Below are positions 53,485 through 64,000 of a stretch of DNA of 64,000 nt, in pieces. The translations under genes were made by a program, and so were the position numbers. Positions within the stretch are counted from its first letter, which is position 1. Each line of letters opens with the position of its first letter. The DNA is taken from contig OY856188.1 in the NCBI GenBank assembly GCA_963693315.1, positions 101,744,462 to 101,808,461 of the forward strand, given 5' to 3'. Source of the DNA: Diogma glabrata (taxonomy: Eukaryota; Arthropoda; Insecta; Diptera; Cylindrotomidae). The notes beneath the pieces were generated by a model. It was given only the letters and a program-made list of their open reading frames with translations. It searched no databases and was not told where the DNA came from.

Positions 53485-55450
53485 GTAAGTTCATTTACAA
53501 AGAATCATTTATGAGTAATTCTACAGGCCAAGGAAGAAAATGGAGCTAATTACGGCACGACATTTTTTTTGCGTATAAGTTCTGGCAAGTAGTTTTAATT
53601 AAAGTTGACGACGTTCTTTCAACTATCTGAATGTGGTCAGTGAAAAAAAAATACGAGTCCAAATTAAAAAATATTCTTCTTCTCTAAACATTTATCTAAG
53701 TCTAATCCCACTTTTAAAGCTTCCAGGAGACTGAGACCAGGAGACTGATAATTTTTCAGTATTTCTCAGACAAAATTACGTCTAATGAAAAAATAAACGA
53801 ATTCTATACCAAGTGGCTATATATTCACGACGTATAGAACTATAAAATTACCTGTAATTAAAATGCTTTTTACGAAAATACTTACCAGGGTACTGATAAT
53901 GTGACTGGACAAATCACGATCTTGCTTGCAATGATGACTGTTTTGATTGATAAAACCTCGGACTAAGTAAAACACTTGCAATATTATATTTATTGTACTT
54001 TAATTAATTCCTGTGACGAGCGATAACTTGATCGAAATATGAAGTTCCGATATTTTCGATGTGTTTTGATTTGGCAGGAGAATGATAAAAATTCGAGGGA
54101 CAAAATTTAATAGGATATATCCTTAGAGTATATATAAATATAGAGAGAACATAACTTTAAAATTGTATGAAGAGAGACATAAGAAATCGTGTTTGCTAAT
54201 AAGTCATATTCAATTTCTCATTTCGCCATTTGCATTTCTGTTTATTTACAACAACCAACTATTGTATTAAATTATAAATTAAAAACAATTAAATAATTTA
54301 AAACGAAACATACAGTACAATCTATTATTTTTAGTTGTGCTAATTTTTATAAAATGAATAAAAATAATTACGAGAGTATTTTACATTTATTGTGTTATTT
54401 CCAGTGATTTTATAATAGTGAACATTTTATTATTTTATAATGCAAATGTGCAAATATTTAAGTTATGTATACATCCTGAAAGTATATTATGAAAACTAGC
54501 TGGCGACCAACTTTTCATTATTGTGTAGTTTATTTTTAATAGATAAAAGATTAAAATTTATATATTTGGTTAGAATCAAATCCTAATCTGTCATTTTTCT
54601 TATTTCTTTTTATATAGTAGCAGTGAGGGAGAAACTATTATTTTTTTGTGGTAGGTTTTTTACTTATAGATTCAAAAGAAACTCGCAATAATTGTACAAT
54701 TTTGAATCAAATGAAAAATGTATGCACGTCTTTGGGAAGACAAACCGGTTTCTCTCTCAGAGAAATAAAGGAAAACAAACAAACAAAAAAACGATTTGAC
54801 AGAAGATCAATCACGATTAATATTAGTTATGGTGGTCGGTTGGATATATCTTATATCAAATATAGAGTAATTTTATGATTATTTACACATTGATAACGCA
54901 TTATTATTAAAAAATTTACTGCAGTGTAAATTTGTCTGTACACACCTAGAAACATTGCTTATTTAGTCTACAAGTTTTGACTTTCGAAAAGGGACACACC
55001 AGTAGCCCTATTCCGGTAAATCGTGAAATAGGAATTGAGAAATAAATTATAGCAATTTTTTCATAACTAGTATTCCGTGTCGCGGGAAATAACAAATTCG
55101 TATTAGAAAATATTTCTTTATTTCATTTATTGCACTTTTTTCTTAATTCCCAATTCCCAGGGAAATGCCGGAATAGGCGTACAGGAGACTGATAATTTTA
55201 CGTTTTGAATCATATGTTTTGTAAGATATTTCGAAACGGGGTTATTTTGGGGGTCATGATAGACATAGTTAACGTTTACTAATTTCATTTGAAATAAATT
55301 TATTTTTTTCTATATTAATATACGAAATACGTCCAAATACGTCCGTCCAAAATTCACCTGTTTGTAGAACTACCCTTATATAAAAATTAAAACCAAATCA
55401 ATGTGTTGAAAATTTAAACACTTAATCAATGAAGTACAATTATTTTACAG
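53485..55450. other. Intron, AT-rich
   Basis: No gene. Contains the small inverted-repeat element at 55003-55178. The string AGGAGACTGATAATTTT occurs at about 53,739 and again at about 55,183, possibly marking the limits of a duplicated block. Confidence 0.4.
55003..55178. repeat. Small MITE with CCTATTCCGG ends
   Basis: AGCCCTATTCCGGTAAATCG at the left is matched in reverse by GAAATGCCGGAATAGGCG at the right, about 55 bp of imperfect arm. Confidence 0.65.
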
Positions 55451-55651
55451 CAAGAAGTAAAATATACATGTACTTGGAAAAATTGTAAACAAAAATTCAC
55501 AGGATATACTTTATTAAAATATCATTTGCTTTTTCACAAAAATGCAATGTACTATCAATCACGGAAATGTTCTTTATGTGATAAATTTTTTAAAAGCAAA
55601 CGTATGTTAAATACACATATGATGAAACGGCATAAGACACAAATATCAATA
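55451..55651 (+). CDS. Zinc-finger gene: block C, finger-pair exon
   Basis: 67 codons between TTTTACAG and GTAAGT. Fingers: YTCTWKNCKQKF...YHLLFH and KCSLCDKFFKSKRMLNTHMM then KRH. All zinc ligands present. Same length as block A. Confidence 0.76.
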
Positions 55652-55711
55652 GTAAGTAAATATCAAACTACAATGACACTTTGTTATCGCCAATTTCGTT
55701 TTTAATTTTAG

Positions 55712-55801
55712 TTTAAATGTCAACAGTGCGGTGTAGTTTTCAATACAGGATTAGATTTAACTAGTCATTTAAGTGACGAACTTCAAGAGCCAGTTCCATC
55801 A
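55712..55801 (+). CDS. Zinc-finger gene: block C, half-finger exon
   Basis: 30 codons: FKCQQCGVVFNTGLDLTSHL then SDELQEPVPS, between TAATTTTAG and GTGAGT. Cys-X2-Cys and one His; the second His position is Glu/Leu, so zinc binding is doubtful. Confidence 0.7.
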
Positions 55802-56437
55802 GTGAGTAATATTTTTTAATCATTAATTAATTGTAACTCTGACTTGAGCGTACCTTGACCTTTACTATGTCAATCTAGGTCAAACCAATTCGTTTAGTTT
55901 CTGAATTATTTTGTTTCTATTTCGTTGGTTGAAATATATACATATTCCAAACGAGAACGGAAGTTGAAAGCGTTAATATCATATCATATTGCATCCTTAA
56001 GATCATTTTTAATGTAGATAAAAATGTAATGCTAATCATTAAAAAATCCAATTGTTGATGCATGTTAATCTTGTTGGTTTTTTTGATCTAAAATCTAAAA
56101 CAACATGTACACCATTACCATGTGTATTTTCTATTATTTTGACATCTGGGTATTGCAGTTATAAGTCTGTGCTCTCTTCAAATCATCATTTTAATTTTTT
56201 GGAGCTGGTAACCACCAGAGAGGACATCAAAAAAAATAAAAATTCAAGTTCGTTAAACTATCCCAGTTATATTTGTTAATATTAATTTTTGTTTTCTTTT
56301 CGAACATTTATTGGTTGATTGCGTGATTAAAGTTTTGAATGCGTAGTAGACATAATCCCGACTAATTTGGCATTTAAATATCAATTGAGACTAAAGAAAT
56401 TAAAATCAATAATTTTATATTGTAACAATTATTATAG

Positions 56438-56509
56438 CAACCTGAAGTTGGCACTTGCAAACAATTACAAGAGTTTTGCGAAATGGATACAAAAGCAAAT
56501 CATAACCAG
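56438..56509 (+). CDS. Zinc-finger gene: block C, 24-codon acidic exon
   Basis: QPEVGTCKQLQEFCEMDTKA then NHNQ, between TTATTATAG and GTAAAG. Paralogue of 46297-46368. Confidence 0.68.
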
Positions 56510-56577
56510 GTAAAGAAAGAATGCTTCAGAAAACGTTATATAATCGCTCATAAAGAATATTTGAAATCCATTTGCAG

Positions 56578-56685
56578 ATACACAACTTTAAATCGCACCA
56601 ATCCAACGATTTGAACGAACAAAGAACTTACTCTAAACAGTCACCACGACTTCCTCGAATAATAATTTCTTTTAAAAGTTTATCA
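56578..56685 (+). CDS. Zinc-finger gene: block C, IHNF exon
   Basis: 36 codons, IHNFKSHQSNDLNEQRTYSK ... RLPRIIISFKSLS, between TTTGCAG and GTAAGT. Confidence 0.7.
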
Positions 56686-56750
56686 GTAAGTGTTATAATT
56701 TTATTTCAATATGTTCTTGTTTCATACTTTAAAAAATTGTTAAATTACAG

Positions 56751-56906
56751 GCTAAAATTATAGAGGAGGAGGAAATTAAAAAAGACGGACATGTAACTAA
56801 GATAATAACAAATACCTCAAATGGTAGTAATACTAATAATGAAAAAGGATTTTTATCACATACGCCAAATTTAGCTAATAAAAAAGCGTTAAGATTAAAT
56901 GAACCG
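56751..56906 (+). CDS. Zinc-finger gene: block C, acidic 52-codon exon
   Basis: AKIIEEEEIKKDGHVTKIIT ... ANKKALRLNEP, between AAATTACAG and GTAAGT. It is the last exon I can support. A donor follows, so at least one more exon should exist, but none was found. Confidence 0.7.
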
Positions 56907-58179
56907 GTAAGTCACTTAATGAGGTTTAAATAATAACGATACCAAAATGTAGATCATTTTTCGCTATCGTGTTAATTTCAATTGAAGAAGATCTTATTGA
57001 GATATTAGCCCGATTGTGGGCCAATGTGGTTATCTAGGGTGACTTCAACATAAATCTACTTAAATTTAATGCCGCAAACAATTGTAAATCATTCTTTGAA
57101 AAATTCGATGCCAAACTTCCCGGGCTTTAATTTTCAAATAAAAACACATTATTCATTTTTTAGTGTCGAAAACAATATACATACTAAATTTAACTTACTA
57201 ATTCAACTTCTTAAAAAAATAAAAATTCAAGAACCAAAATAAAATTTTAATAATATTACATAATTAAAAACCCTACATTTTCGAATGATTTAAGAAATAG
57301 AATTTTAGCAAACATAATCCGACAACTGAGAAAATTCTCGGCACTAATTCAGTTTTTTTTTAATTAGCGCTAATTTTTATAAACTGACATAGCGCAGACA
57401 TTTCTAAACTGACATAGGACCGAGATATAATTTTCTAAAAAATCTCGGCATTAATTCAATTTTTTTTATTTAGTGCCGAGATTGGACTCATAAAATATTT
57501 GACTTAGTGCCGAGATTAGACTCTCGGCACTTATTCAAATTATAATGAATTAGCACCGATAGGATTAATTTTTTTTTAGAAAATTCGGCACGAATTCAAT
57601 ATTTTTTTAACCATTTATTTTTTCGGACGTTTCGGACGTTTTAACTCCAATTGGAATTTGTTAACTTCTTTTTAGCAGCACAGACTCGTTTTTTGTCAGA
57701 AAAACTACATTTTCATTTTCCAAAAAACTATGTTTTTTTTTAGATTTTTAGTAATTATAGAAATAAAAATATGGATGAAAAACATTATACCAAAAATGCT
57801 ATGAAAACAATCGTATATTTATATTTTATAATGCATAATGCTACGGTTCAAATTGCGCTGACTTCCTCACCACTGATTTGGACCGGATTAGGCACTAATG
57901 CGGCATGTTACACTATAAACTATCCAGGTCGCAACTATCACACAACCGGATCATAAGAGAGACTTACCGAGTCGGGACAAATAAAGTATTCAAGAATAGA
58001 GAAATAATATTTGAATACAGAAATCAGAATTGATTTTGATAGGTACTAAGACTTGTCATAGTTCACTCTGATCTGGTCAGCATTTGTTTTTAATTTATTA
58101 AAACAATTACCGCTCATGCAGATATGTTTGCAAGGCATGAGGAGAACAGATGTACTATTTACATAGCAGATTTCACAAT
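56907..58179. other. Intron or intergenic
   Basis: No gene; the CTCGGCAC repeat cluster occupies 57325-57620. Confidence 0.4.
57325..57620. repeat. Cluster of CTCGGCAC/GTGCCGAG motifs
   Basis: TCTCGGCACTAATTCA, TCTCGGCATTAATTCA, TAGTGCCGAGATTGGACTCA, TAGTGCCGAGATTAGACTCT and ATTCGGCACGAATTCA occur in direct and inverted orientation within 300 bases. It looks like a pile-up of short inverted-repeat elements or one complex element. A further GGCACTAATGCGGC lies near 57,893. Confidence 0.65.
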
Positions 58180-58384
58180 CTACTGAAGAATTTTATTGAT
58201 AGATATATTTGGTTCATTATCGTCCTCCGTCTCAACGGTATCATAACCGTCAACTTTATCAAAATCGACGAATCTTTTATGAATTTTGTCACCATTTAAC
58301 AAGACACGTCTCACAGACTCGATGGGCAAGATTACATTCTTGTTCAATGTGACTTCCATAATTCTCGGCCTGTCGGCCTGTCCT
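58180..58384 (-). CDS. Unrecognised terminal exon candidate
   Basis: After an acceptor-like TATTTGTAG the minus strand encodes about 67 residues: GQADRPRIMEVTLNKNVILP ... GYDTVETEDDNEPNISINKI and a stop. It looks protein-coding (balanced composition, acidic tail), but I do not recognise it and cannot identify the upstream exon; open stretches at 58481-58714 and 58695-58880 (minus) are not convincing partners. Confidence 0.35.
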
Positions 58385-58880
58385 ACAAATATGTACAAAA
58401 TGAGAATAAACATTAATTATTTCGCTAAATAAACATCAATTAACATAAACATCAATTAATAACTAAACATTAATTAATCGCTATGATTTTAAACAATGAC
58501 ACACATACATGATATCTGCGTTTTCTGCCACATTCACAATCAGTACGAATGAGACGAAAATCTCTGCTTTTGCTGTATTCCTTTGCCAAAAGAAATTTAA
58601 AAAAAATGAAAAAACAAAGCTTTCTTCGGATTGCTTATCGTAATATTTGATGAAGCGACGAAACAAAGCTGCATTAAAATTGTTTGCCTCTACCTTAAGT
58701 ATGGAATACCACATCGATATTATTTATTAACAACGACAAACATAAAAATTTCCTATAAATCTTCATAGCAGCTTTATTATTGCGCAAAGATGTAATGAAA
58801 CCAAAAATTTTACTTTCGTTGCGTTTCACCGCCGGACAAAATTGAAACTTACATGCATATAAGTTTGCCTTCGGAAACAT

Positions 58881-59771
58881 TTTCTAATCTAATTTAATTA
58901 AATATATGTACATGAAAATATTCGTGTTTTAATATTAAAACAAATGCTTATAACACAGGCTTCTGTATTTCTACTCATAAGCATAAAAAGGAATGGTTTT
59001 GTCTGGAAAAATTTAATTACGAATTTAGGACACAATCATAAAATTGACATATTACCGCTTTCATATATATGGATAATCAAATCTGATTAAATTCGCTCAT
59101 TGGACATACTTTGAATGTGAAAGCAATTAAATAATTTCGTCAATTCAAAGTAATATGAGCAGCAATGTTGCGAATTACACAGTGCAACAACCAAAATGCG
59201 ATGCAAATGGGATGAAACCAAATGCAAATGAAAGTTGACATTATCCATAACAAAACCCTCTAGGGTTTTTTAGTTCAGTGCGAGATTTTTTTTACACGCA
59301 TTTGAAGTTGGTGATTTTGGAACGCTGTCTAACAAAAAAAAATCATTAAAAATTTGATAAGATAATGCTTATTTATTTTTATTATCCTGGAAAGTTGTGG
59401 TATCTTAATGTTTTTGGGGTCCAGGAATCCATTTTCGATATTTATTTTTACCTAAACCTCACGCTAGATGGTGCTGTCATACAAATTGTGCTATTTCTTG
59501 TAGATTTTCATAGAAAAAACGGTGTAATTACTTTTTTTGAGGCTGAAAAATCAATTTTTGATGTTGGCTTCATTGTAAAATATATTTCTAATGATATTAC
59601 GAAGTACATTTGATTATTTTCAGTACGTTACTATTACAAAAATGCTATTTTTATGGAAATAAAATGACTTTTTATGGGAAAAAATGATTTTTTTATTACA
59701 AAAACAACGTTTTTATTTAAAAGTATTATAACTTATTATATCTTATATCTATTATATCATTTTGGATCCGC
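58881..59771. other. Intergenic, AT-rich
   Basis: No gene recognised. The + strand frame 59365-59613 is composition-driven. Confidence 0.4.
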
Positions 59772-61690
59772 TTAATCATCATCACTATCACTGTCAATTT
59801 GCATGTTTGAAGTAGGCAAAGCTCCAGAAGCAGTAAGTTGTGAATCTGAGTATGTTTCTGGTTCTTTCTTTTCGTTATTATGCTCTTCATCGATGGTTCT
59901 CTTTAACCACCAGCATAAATCACCTAACATAGCATCTAGTTTCTTTCCTCTGTACCTAGTTTCCATGGTTAAAGCTGCTTGGTGAAAACGTTCACCTTGC
60001 TCATCCGATTCGGTGGAGAGTTGGTTTTCAAACCAATCCATATGGTGATGGAGAAAATGAACTTTTAAAGACATATTCACACCAAGTTCCTCAAAGGCTT
60101 GCAAGAGACGTTTAATTCTTTGTGAACTATCTGCTTCTCGTTTTTTACCAAGAACATTTTCGATTACGTCTTTCATTGCATTCCATGCAATTAATTGATC
60201 TTGATCCAAATAATTATCAAAATCATTATTTTTCATCAATCTTATAATGTCTGGTCCATTAAACATACCTGTGAAATTAGAAAAAAACATATTGTGAATA
60301 CATTTTTTAAAATCATTTATTTTATTTGTATACAATATGTACCTTCTTTAACTTTGCGAGCACTAAGTCGTGGAAATGTAGATCTTAATGTAGTAAAAGC
60401 TGATCCATCTACAGAAAACACTTTTACAAAATTTTTGAAAAGACCCAATTTAATATGAAGTGGTGGTAGCAATACTTTATCTGCTGGTACAAGAGGTTCA
60501 TGGATAACATTAGCTGTTCCAACACGAAAAACTTCTCTTTTTTCCCAGTCACGTTTTTGATATTGATTTCTTTTGTAACGTGTGTTCCACAAGCATATAA
60601 AGCACATTTTTTTCGTACAGCCACCTTGTAAACCACAAAGTAAGGCCACCATTTTCAAATCACAGCATATGCGCCATTTATGGTTTTCATAGTTCACTGA
60701 TTTCAGTAGATATTTTACTGATTCGTAGGTTTCTTTAGTGTTCAAATTGTATGCTATTGGAATGCTTGATGTTTTGTTATTGTAGTACAATAAAACTGCG
60801 TTCATACTGGTTTTTGAAGAATCTGTAAATAATCTCCATTTATGAGGAACACACGTACTTCATACCCATTTCAGCCATAAGTTTTTCAATATCATTACAG
60901 TAAACAAATGTATTTTCTTCGTTGACAGAGAAATATTGTTGAAATACTGCTTGACGATTACGATAAGCAGTTATTCTTACACCAGGTTCTAGTAAATTGT
61001 TGTGCTTTAGTTTACGTGCAACATACTCTGAATCACGCTTCGACAAATTCACGTGTTTTAGTCCTATATCTAACCAGTTTTGTGATATTGGTATCATACG
61101 ATTGTTAAACTCAGAAGGCTCGTAAGTAGGATCGTATTCAATTGACTCCGCAGCATATGTAGATACTATGGAAGTTACATTTGGACTTGCTGGTTTTGGT
61201 ATTGGAATAATCTCTGTATGTTGTTTTGGTAATTCTGCATATTTTGTAACAACATACACCACGCGTCCTCTATTATATCTGTTTCTTCCTTTAATACTAT
61301 TTAAACACACATAACACTGTGATTTATCGTGTTCACCTGAGAAGATATGAAAATGCAAATTAAAAATGAATATATTTGATATATAATACATGTTTTGTAC
61401 ATATATGATATAAAATAAATTTAAAAAAATTACTTGGATTGTACCATATCATTGGAACACTAAACTGCATTGACTTCCTTTTCTTTTGTAACCACTCAGT
61501 TAAAGAACTATTGCAAGTTCAGCACACTTTTTCAGGTACCCAATCTACATTTTCAATAACCTCTACTCCAAAATACTGTAAATACAATTGTTTCATACTC
61601 TATTTTGGCACCAAATTTTTTTGTCTATTAAATTTTCCACAAACATAACAATAATATTTCAAATGCTCCAAACATTTGTAACGTGATCTG
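59772..61690 (-). pseudogene. cc8L18.2-like gene, three exons, broken
   Basis: Exon 1 (61434 to about 61690) has YCYVCGKF, then LQYFGVEVIENVDWVPEKVC and MQFSVPMIWYNPS, with two in-frame stops. Exon 2 (60343-61336) has CYVC, WLDIGLKHVNLSKRDSEYVA, a one-base frame change near 60,850, then WRLFTDSSKTS, WRICCDLKMVALLCGLQGG, CFICLWNTRY and LPPLHIKLGLFKNFVKVF. Exon 3 (59772-60268) has NMSLKVHFLHHHMDWF and SDEQGERFHQAALTMETRY. Both introns (61337-61433 and 60269-60342) are GT-AG. This family is multi-copy in aphids, other insects and Hydra and has no proven function. The conserved Asp (TDSSK), Asp (CDLK) and Glu (GERFHQ) in an RNase-H-like order suggest a DDE-type transposase, which is inference. 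No element ends were found around it. Confidence 0.75.
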
Positions 61691-61924
61691 GGATAGATTC
61701 CGTTATGCCAGGAATTATGACAATGTATACGAATTTCAAAAAAAAAAAGAACCAAAGACCAATGAGGCCTCCACCCAGCAGAAATCTAATGTTTTTAGTC
61801 TAAAAATTCATTCTAATTAAAAAAATAGTAAGTATATGGATTTGTATGACACTATCAAAAAAAAAAATATAAATATACAAAATAAAGACTTAGCTGGAAA
61901 TTGATGAATGGTGAACATCCCCCC
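61691..61924. other. Short intergenic stretch
   Basis: Nothing recognised. Confidence 0.4.
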
Positions 61925-62105
61925 GTCCAGCCTGCTGTCCAATTTCAATTCAATAAACTCTCCTTCGATATCCAATTTCTATTCAATAAACTCTCCTTCA
62001 ATAACCATTCTATTCAATAGACTTTCCTTCGATGTTCAATTTCTATTCAATAAACTTTCCTTCAATATCCAATTTCCATCCAATAAACTTTCCTTCAATA
62101 GATAT
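61925..62105 (+). repeat. Minisatellite, about 30-37-bp unit
   Basis: Five to six tandem copies of a unit like CAATTTCTATTCAATAAACT with TCCTTCAATATC, with substitutions and length changes. The + strand open frames across it follow from the repeat. Confidence 0.85.
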
Positions 62106-64000
62106 CTTTCACTCGCCACCTTTTTTTCCCTTCTCGTTTAACCTCAAACAACCAACAGCAAAACAACTTTCAACACTACCCTCGTATAATTTTTTGGAGG
62201 TAATATTATTTCGGATTTTAAGTATTTTCACTCTATATTTCCATTTTTTTTATGACCATACAATCAGATTTTTTTTGTAACAAAAAAAACAACACATTTC
62301 GATTTAATTACAAACCACTCAATAAAAATTCTTTTATTTTTTTTTTCAGAAATTAATTTTCTACATTAATATTTATTTAATAATTTTCTGAGATAATATT
62401 AATAATTATAAGTTAACCAAATTTAATTGAACTTTTGATTCTATATAACTCAAAATTTTTAATTTTCTTTTACACCAAAAGGTTCGTTTTATTAAAATTT
62501 CCTTGCGTAAAGTTTAACACTGGATTTCAAAATCTTATTTTATGTGGTTTTCTTTTGACTTTTCCAAATCAATTTATAAATTCGGGTCTGAAAAGAACAA
62601 AAAACAAAAGTTGATGTGAAATATGTTTGTATTAGTGATATTTAAATGGCGGTTGTCTACTTTTAAATTTGAAAAAATTCGTATAATAGCATATTCTGCA
62701 ATTTCGTATTTAAATATTTATATTAGTTTCAATTAATTTGTAAATAAAATAATTTTGTTTTATTAATTCATATTTGTTTTCAATTTAAATTACTTCATTT
62801 TAGAGAAAAGCGTCTTCGTTTTTTTCTATGATGCATCTTTTTTCATCCGCCCAATGAAATATAATATTTTAATTCTAATAAATCCATTTTAGAGTATTTT
62901 TTATTTATTAGGAGTTATTTTATTAAATGTTAGTTACATTATACTGTATATATAATACAAAACACAATAATTAGTTCTTCAAAATTAAACAATTCATAGT
63001 TATATAAAAATTGTCGTTAACAAAACGTTTATTTTTTAAATATTCTTTGTTGATATTAGTAATGTCAGAAAAATTTACGAAAAAATGCACATTTTTTTTT
63101 TGATGTAAATCGGAAAAAAAAAGATGTTTTTGGGTGAAAAGAACAAAATTTTTGATTTACATCAATTTTTTTTGATGGATTTGGGTGAAAAGAATTCGAC
63201 ATTAAACAATCGATTTCAAACAAGCGATTTAGTTATTAACACTCGAAAGAGGAAAACAAAATGGCTCTTATTTAATCACTTTGGTAATCAAAAATTAAGA
63301 CCGGAATAATCTATATTCTTCATTTAATCTCTAACGCGGGCTCGCGAAAAAAAACTTTTTATTATTCTTCGTTTAATTTCTAAAAGCGAACAATCGATTA
63401 ATGATTTTGAAAATCGAACTTCAAAAAAAAAAATCTTTATCTTTAATCGATTGAAAATCCAAAAACGAACTAATTTCCAAAAATGTAAAACACACCATTT
63501 AAATATAATCTAAAGCCGCCTTTTCAGTTGCTGCAGTGTGTGCGTTCACGCTTTCGTTCCTTCAGTAATGTTTACTCTTCGATTTTTTAGTTGATGAAAA
63601 ATTTGCACAACGATTTTGTCGCCATCTGCATTTTAAAATAATCAAGTGTTTGAAATGGCTCATATTTATATTTACAACATGTAATAGCAATAACATTATG
63701 CATAACATCACGTTTTTATATTAATATTATATTCATATACAAACTATATAATCACAAAATATTCAGTACAATAAATTCTGCAGTTTAAGCAAATTACAAA
63801 ATTCAAGATGTTTGACGTTTGTGATGTCAACAAATACACAATTTTTTTATGTTTCGGTATTTTCTCTTTTTAAATTGTAATGTTCTTATCTCTTTCTTTT
63901 TTTTGTTCAGAGAAAAAGTTAAAATTAAACCAACTCTGATGAAAAATCTGCAGCAGAAAAAATCACAATTTTTAAGAAATATGATTGGTTTAAAAAAAAA
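62106..64000. other. AT-rich intergenic end of the window
   Basis: No supported gene. It contains the inverted copy of the 3768 repeat and, at about 63,100-63,200, a direct repeat of TTTGGGTGAAAAGAA within a GATGTAAATC/GATTTACATC inverted pair. Confidence 0.4.
62545..62628 (-). repeat. Dispersed repeat, copy 2 (inverted)
   Basis: Reverse complement of the 3768-3835 segment, with a few mismatches; TTTATAAATTCGGGTCTGAA and AGAACAAAAAACAAAAGTTG are visible on the + strand. Confidence 0.65.

Larger units (their letters stand above)
4171..56906 (+). other. Multi-exon C2H2 zinc-finger gene with acidic modules (gene span)
   Basis: This span joins at least 20 exon candidates, all on the + strand and all phase 0. 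Each has an AG before it, a GT after it and no internal stop. The predicted protein starts with one C2H2 finger, continues with three acidic module pairs of the type [DDIDVLFQM][LKSKM...], then a finger pair, a single finger, a basic/acidic linker, and then duplicated blocks of Cys2His2 fingers followed by acidic segments. C2H2 fingers usually bind DNA; the acidic segments could be interaction or activation regions, but that is inference. The start is placed at the ATG at 4171, in frame with the first finger; no promoter is obvious. No final exon or poly-A site was found, so the 3' end is unknown. A 23-kb retroelement nest lies in one intron (11506-37899). The span could cover two adjacent paralogous genes rather than one. 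Confidence 0.6.

Noticed and set aside
61908..62280. Two overlapping + frames
   Set aside because: Open only because the minisatellite unit lacks stops in those frames.
1..64000. Bacterial-type defence systems, CRISPR arrays or operons
   Set aside because: The DNA is eukaryotic with spliced exons; repeats are transposon-derived, with no regularly spaced array.

Overview
The window is an AT-rich stretch of animal nuclear DNA. An insect is the best guess: intron-rich coding sequence, an env-bearing BEL/Pao element, Ty3/gypsy, RTE- and Jockey-like LINEs, hAT, Harbinger and THAP relics, and a gene of the cc8L18.2-like family. I cannot assign an order. There are no bacterial-type operons, CRISPR arrays, or complete tRNA or rRNA genes.

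The one extended host gene I can reconstruct lies on the + strand from about 4.17 to 56.9 kb. It encodes C2H2 zinc fingers and acidic, Ser/Asn-rich modules on short exons. Nearly every exon is a whole number of codons, starts after AG and ends before GT. It contains clear internal duplications: a two-exon acidic module repeated three times (7.2-11.2 kb), and a finger/acidic block present at 45.5-46.8 kb, partly at 48.0-50.9 kb, as a dead exon at 53.3 kb, and again at 55.4-56.9 kb.

Between the exons at 11329-11505 and 37900-38118 sits a nested retroelement stack. A BEL/Pao element with an F-type env-like region (11746-34864, minus strand, two matching 464-bp LTRs, 5-bp target duplication GACAA) holds two insertions. 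One is a 364-bp hAT-type MITE (31993-32356). The other is a LINE (16918-30925, plus strand, poly-A tail, about 13-bp target duplication). The LINE itself holds a complete-looking Ty3/gypsy element (17827-28578, minus strand, 1089-bp LTRs, 4-bp target duplication AAGT). The order of events can be read directly: host intron, then BEL, then LINE and MITE, then gypsy.

The rest is mostly transposon debris and introns. From left to right: a foldback repeat, a THAP relic and a LINE endonuclease relic (0-1.5 kb); a hAT element with an 8-bp target duplication (1611-2710); several foldback elements; a Jockey-like LINE relic (35.4-36.6 kb); a second hAT relic (38.3-39.0 kb); a Harbinger transposase relic (44.3-44.8 kb); a 2.3-kb Harbinger-like non-autonomous element in a host intron (48215-50499); a second LINE relic (52.2-52.9 kb); and a three-exon, broken copy of a cc8L18.2-like gene on the minus strand (59772-61690). 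The last 2.3 kb holds a minisatellite and AT-rich DNA with no gene I can support.
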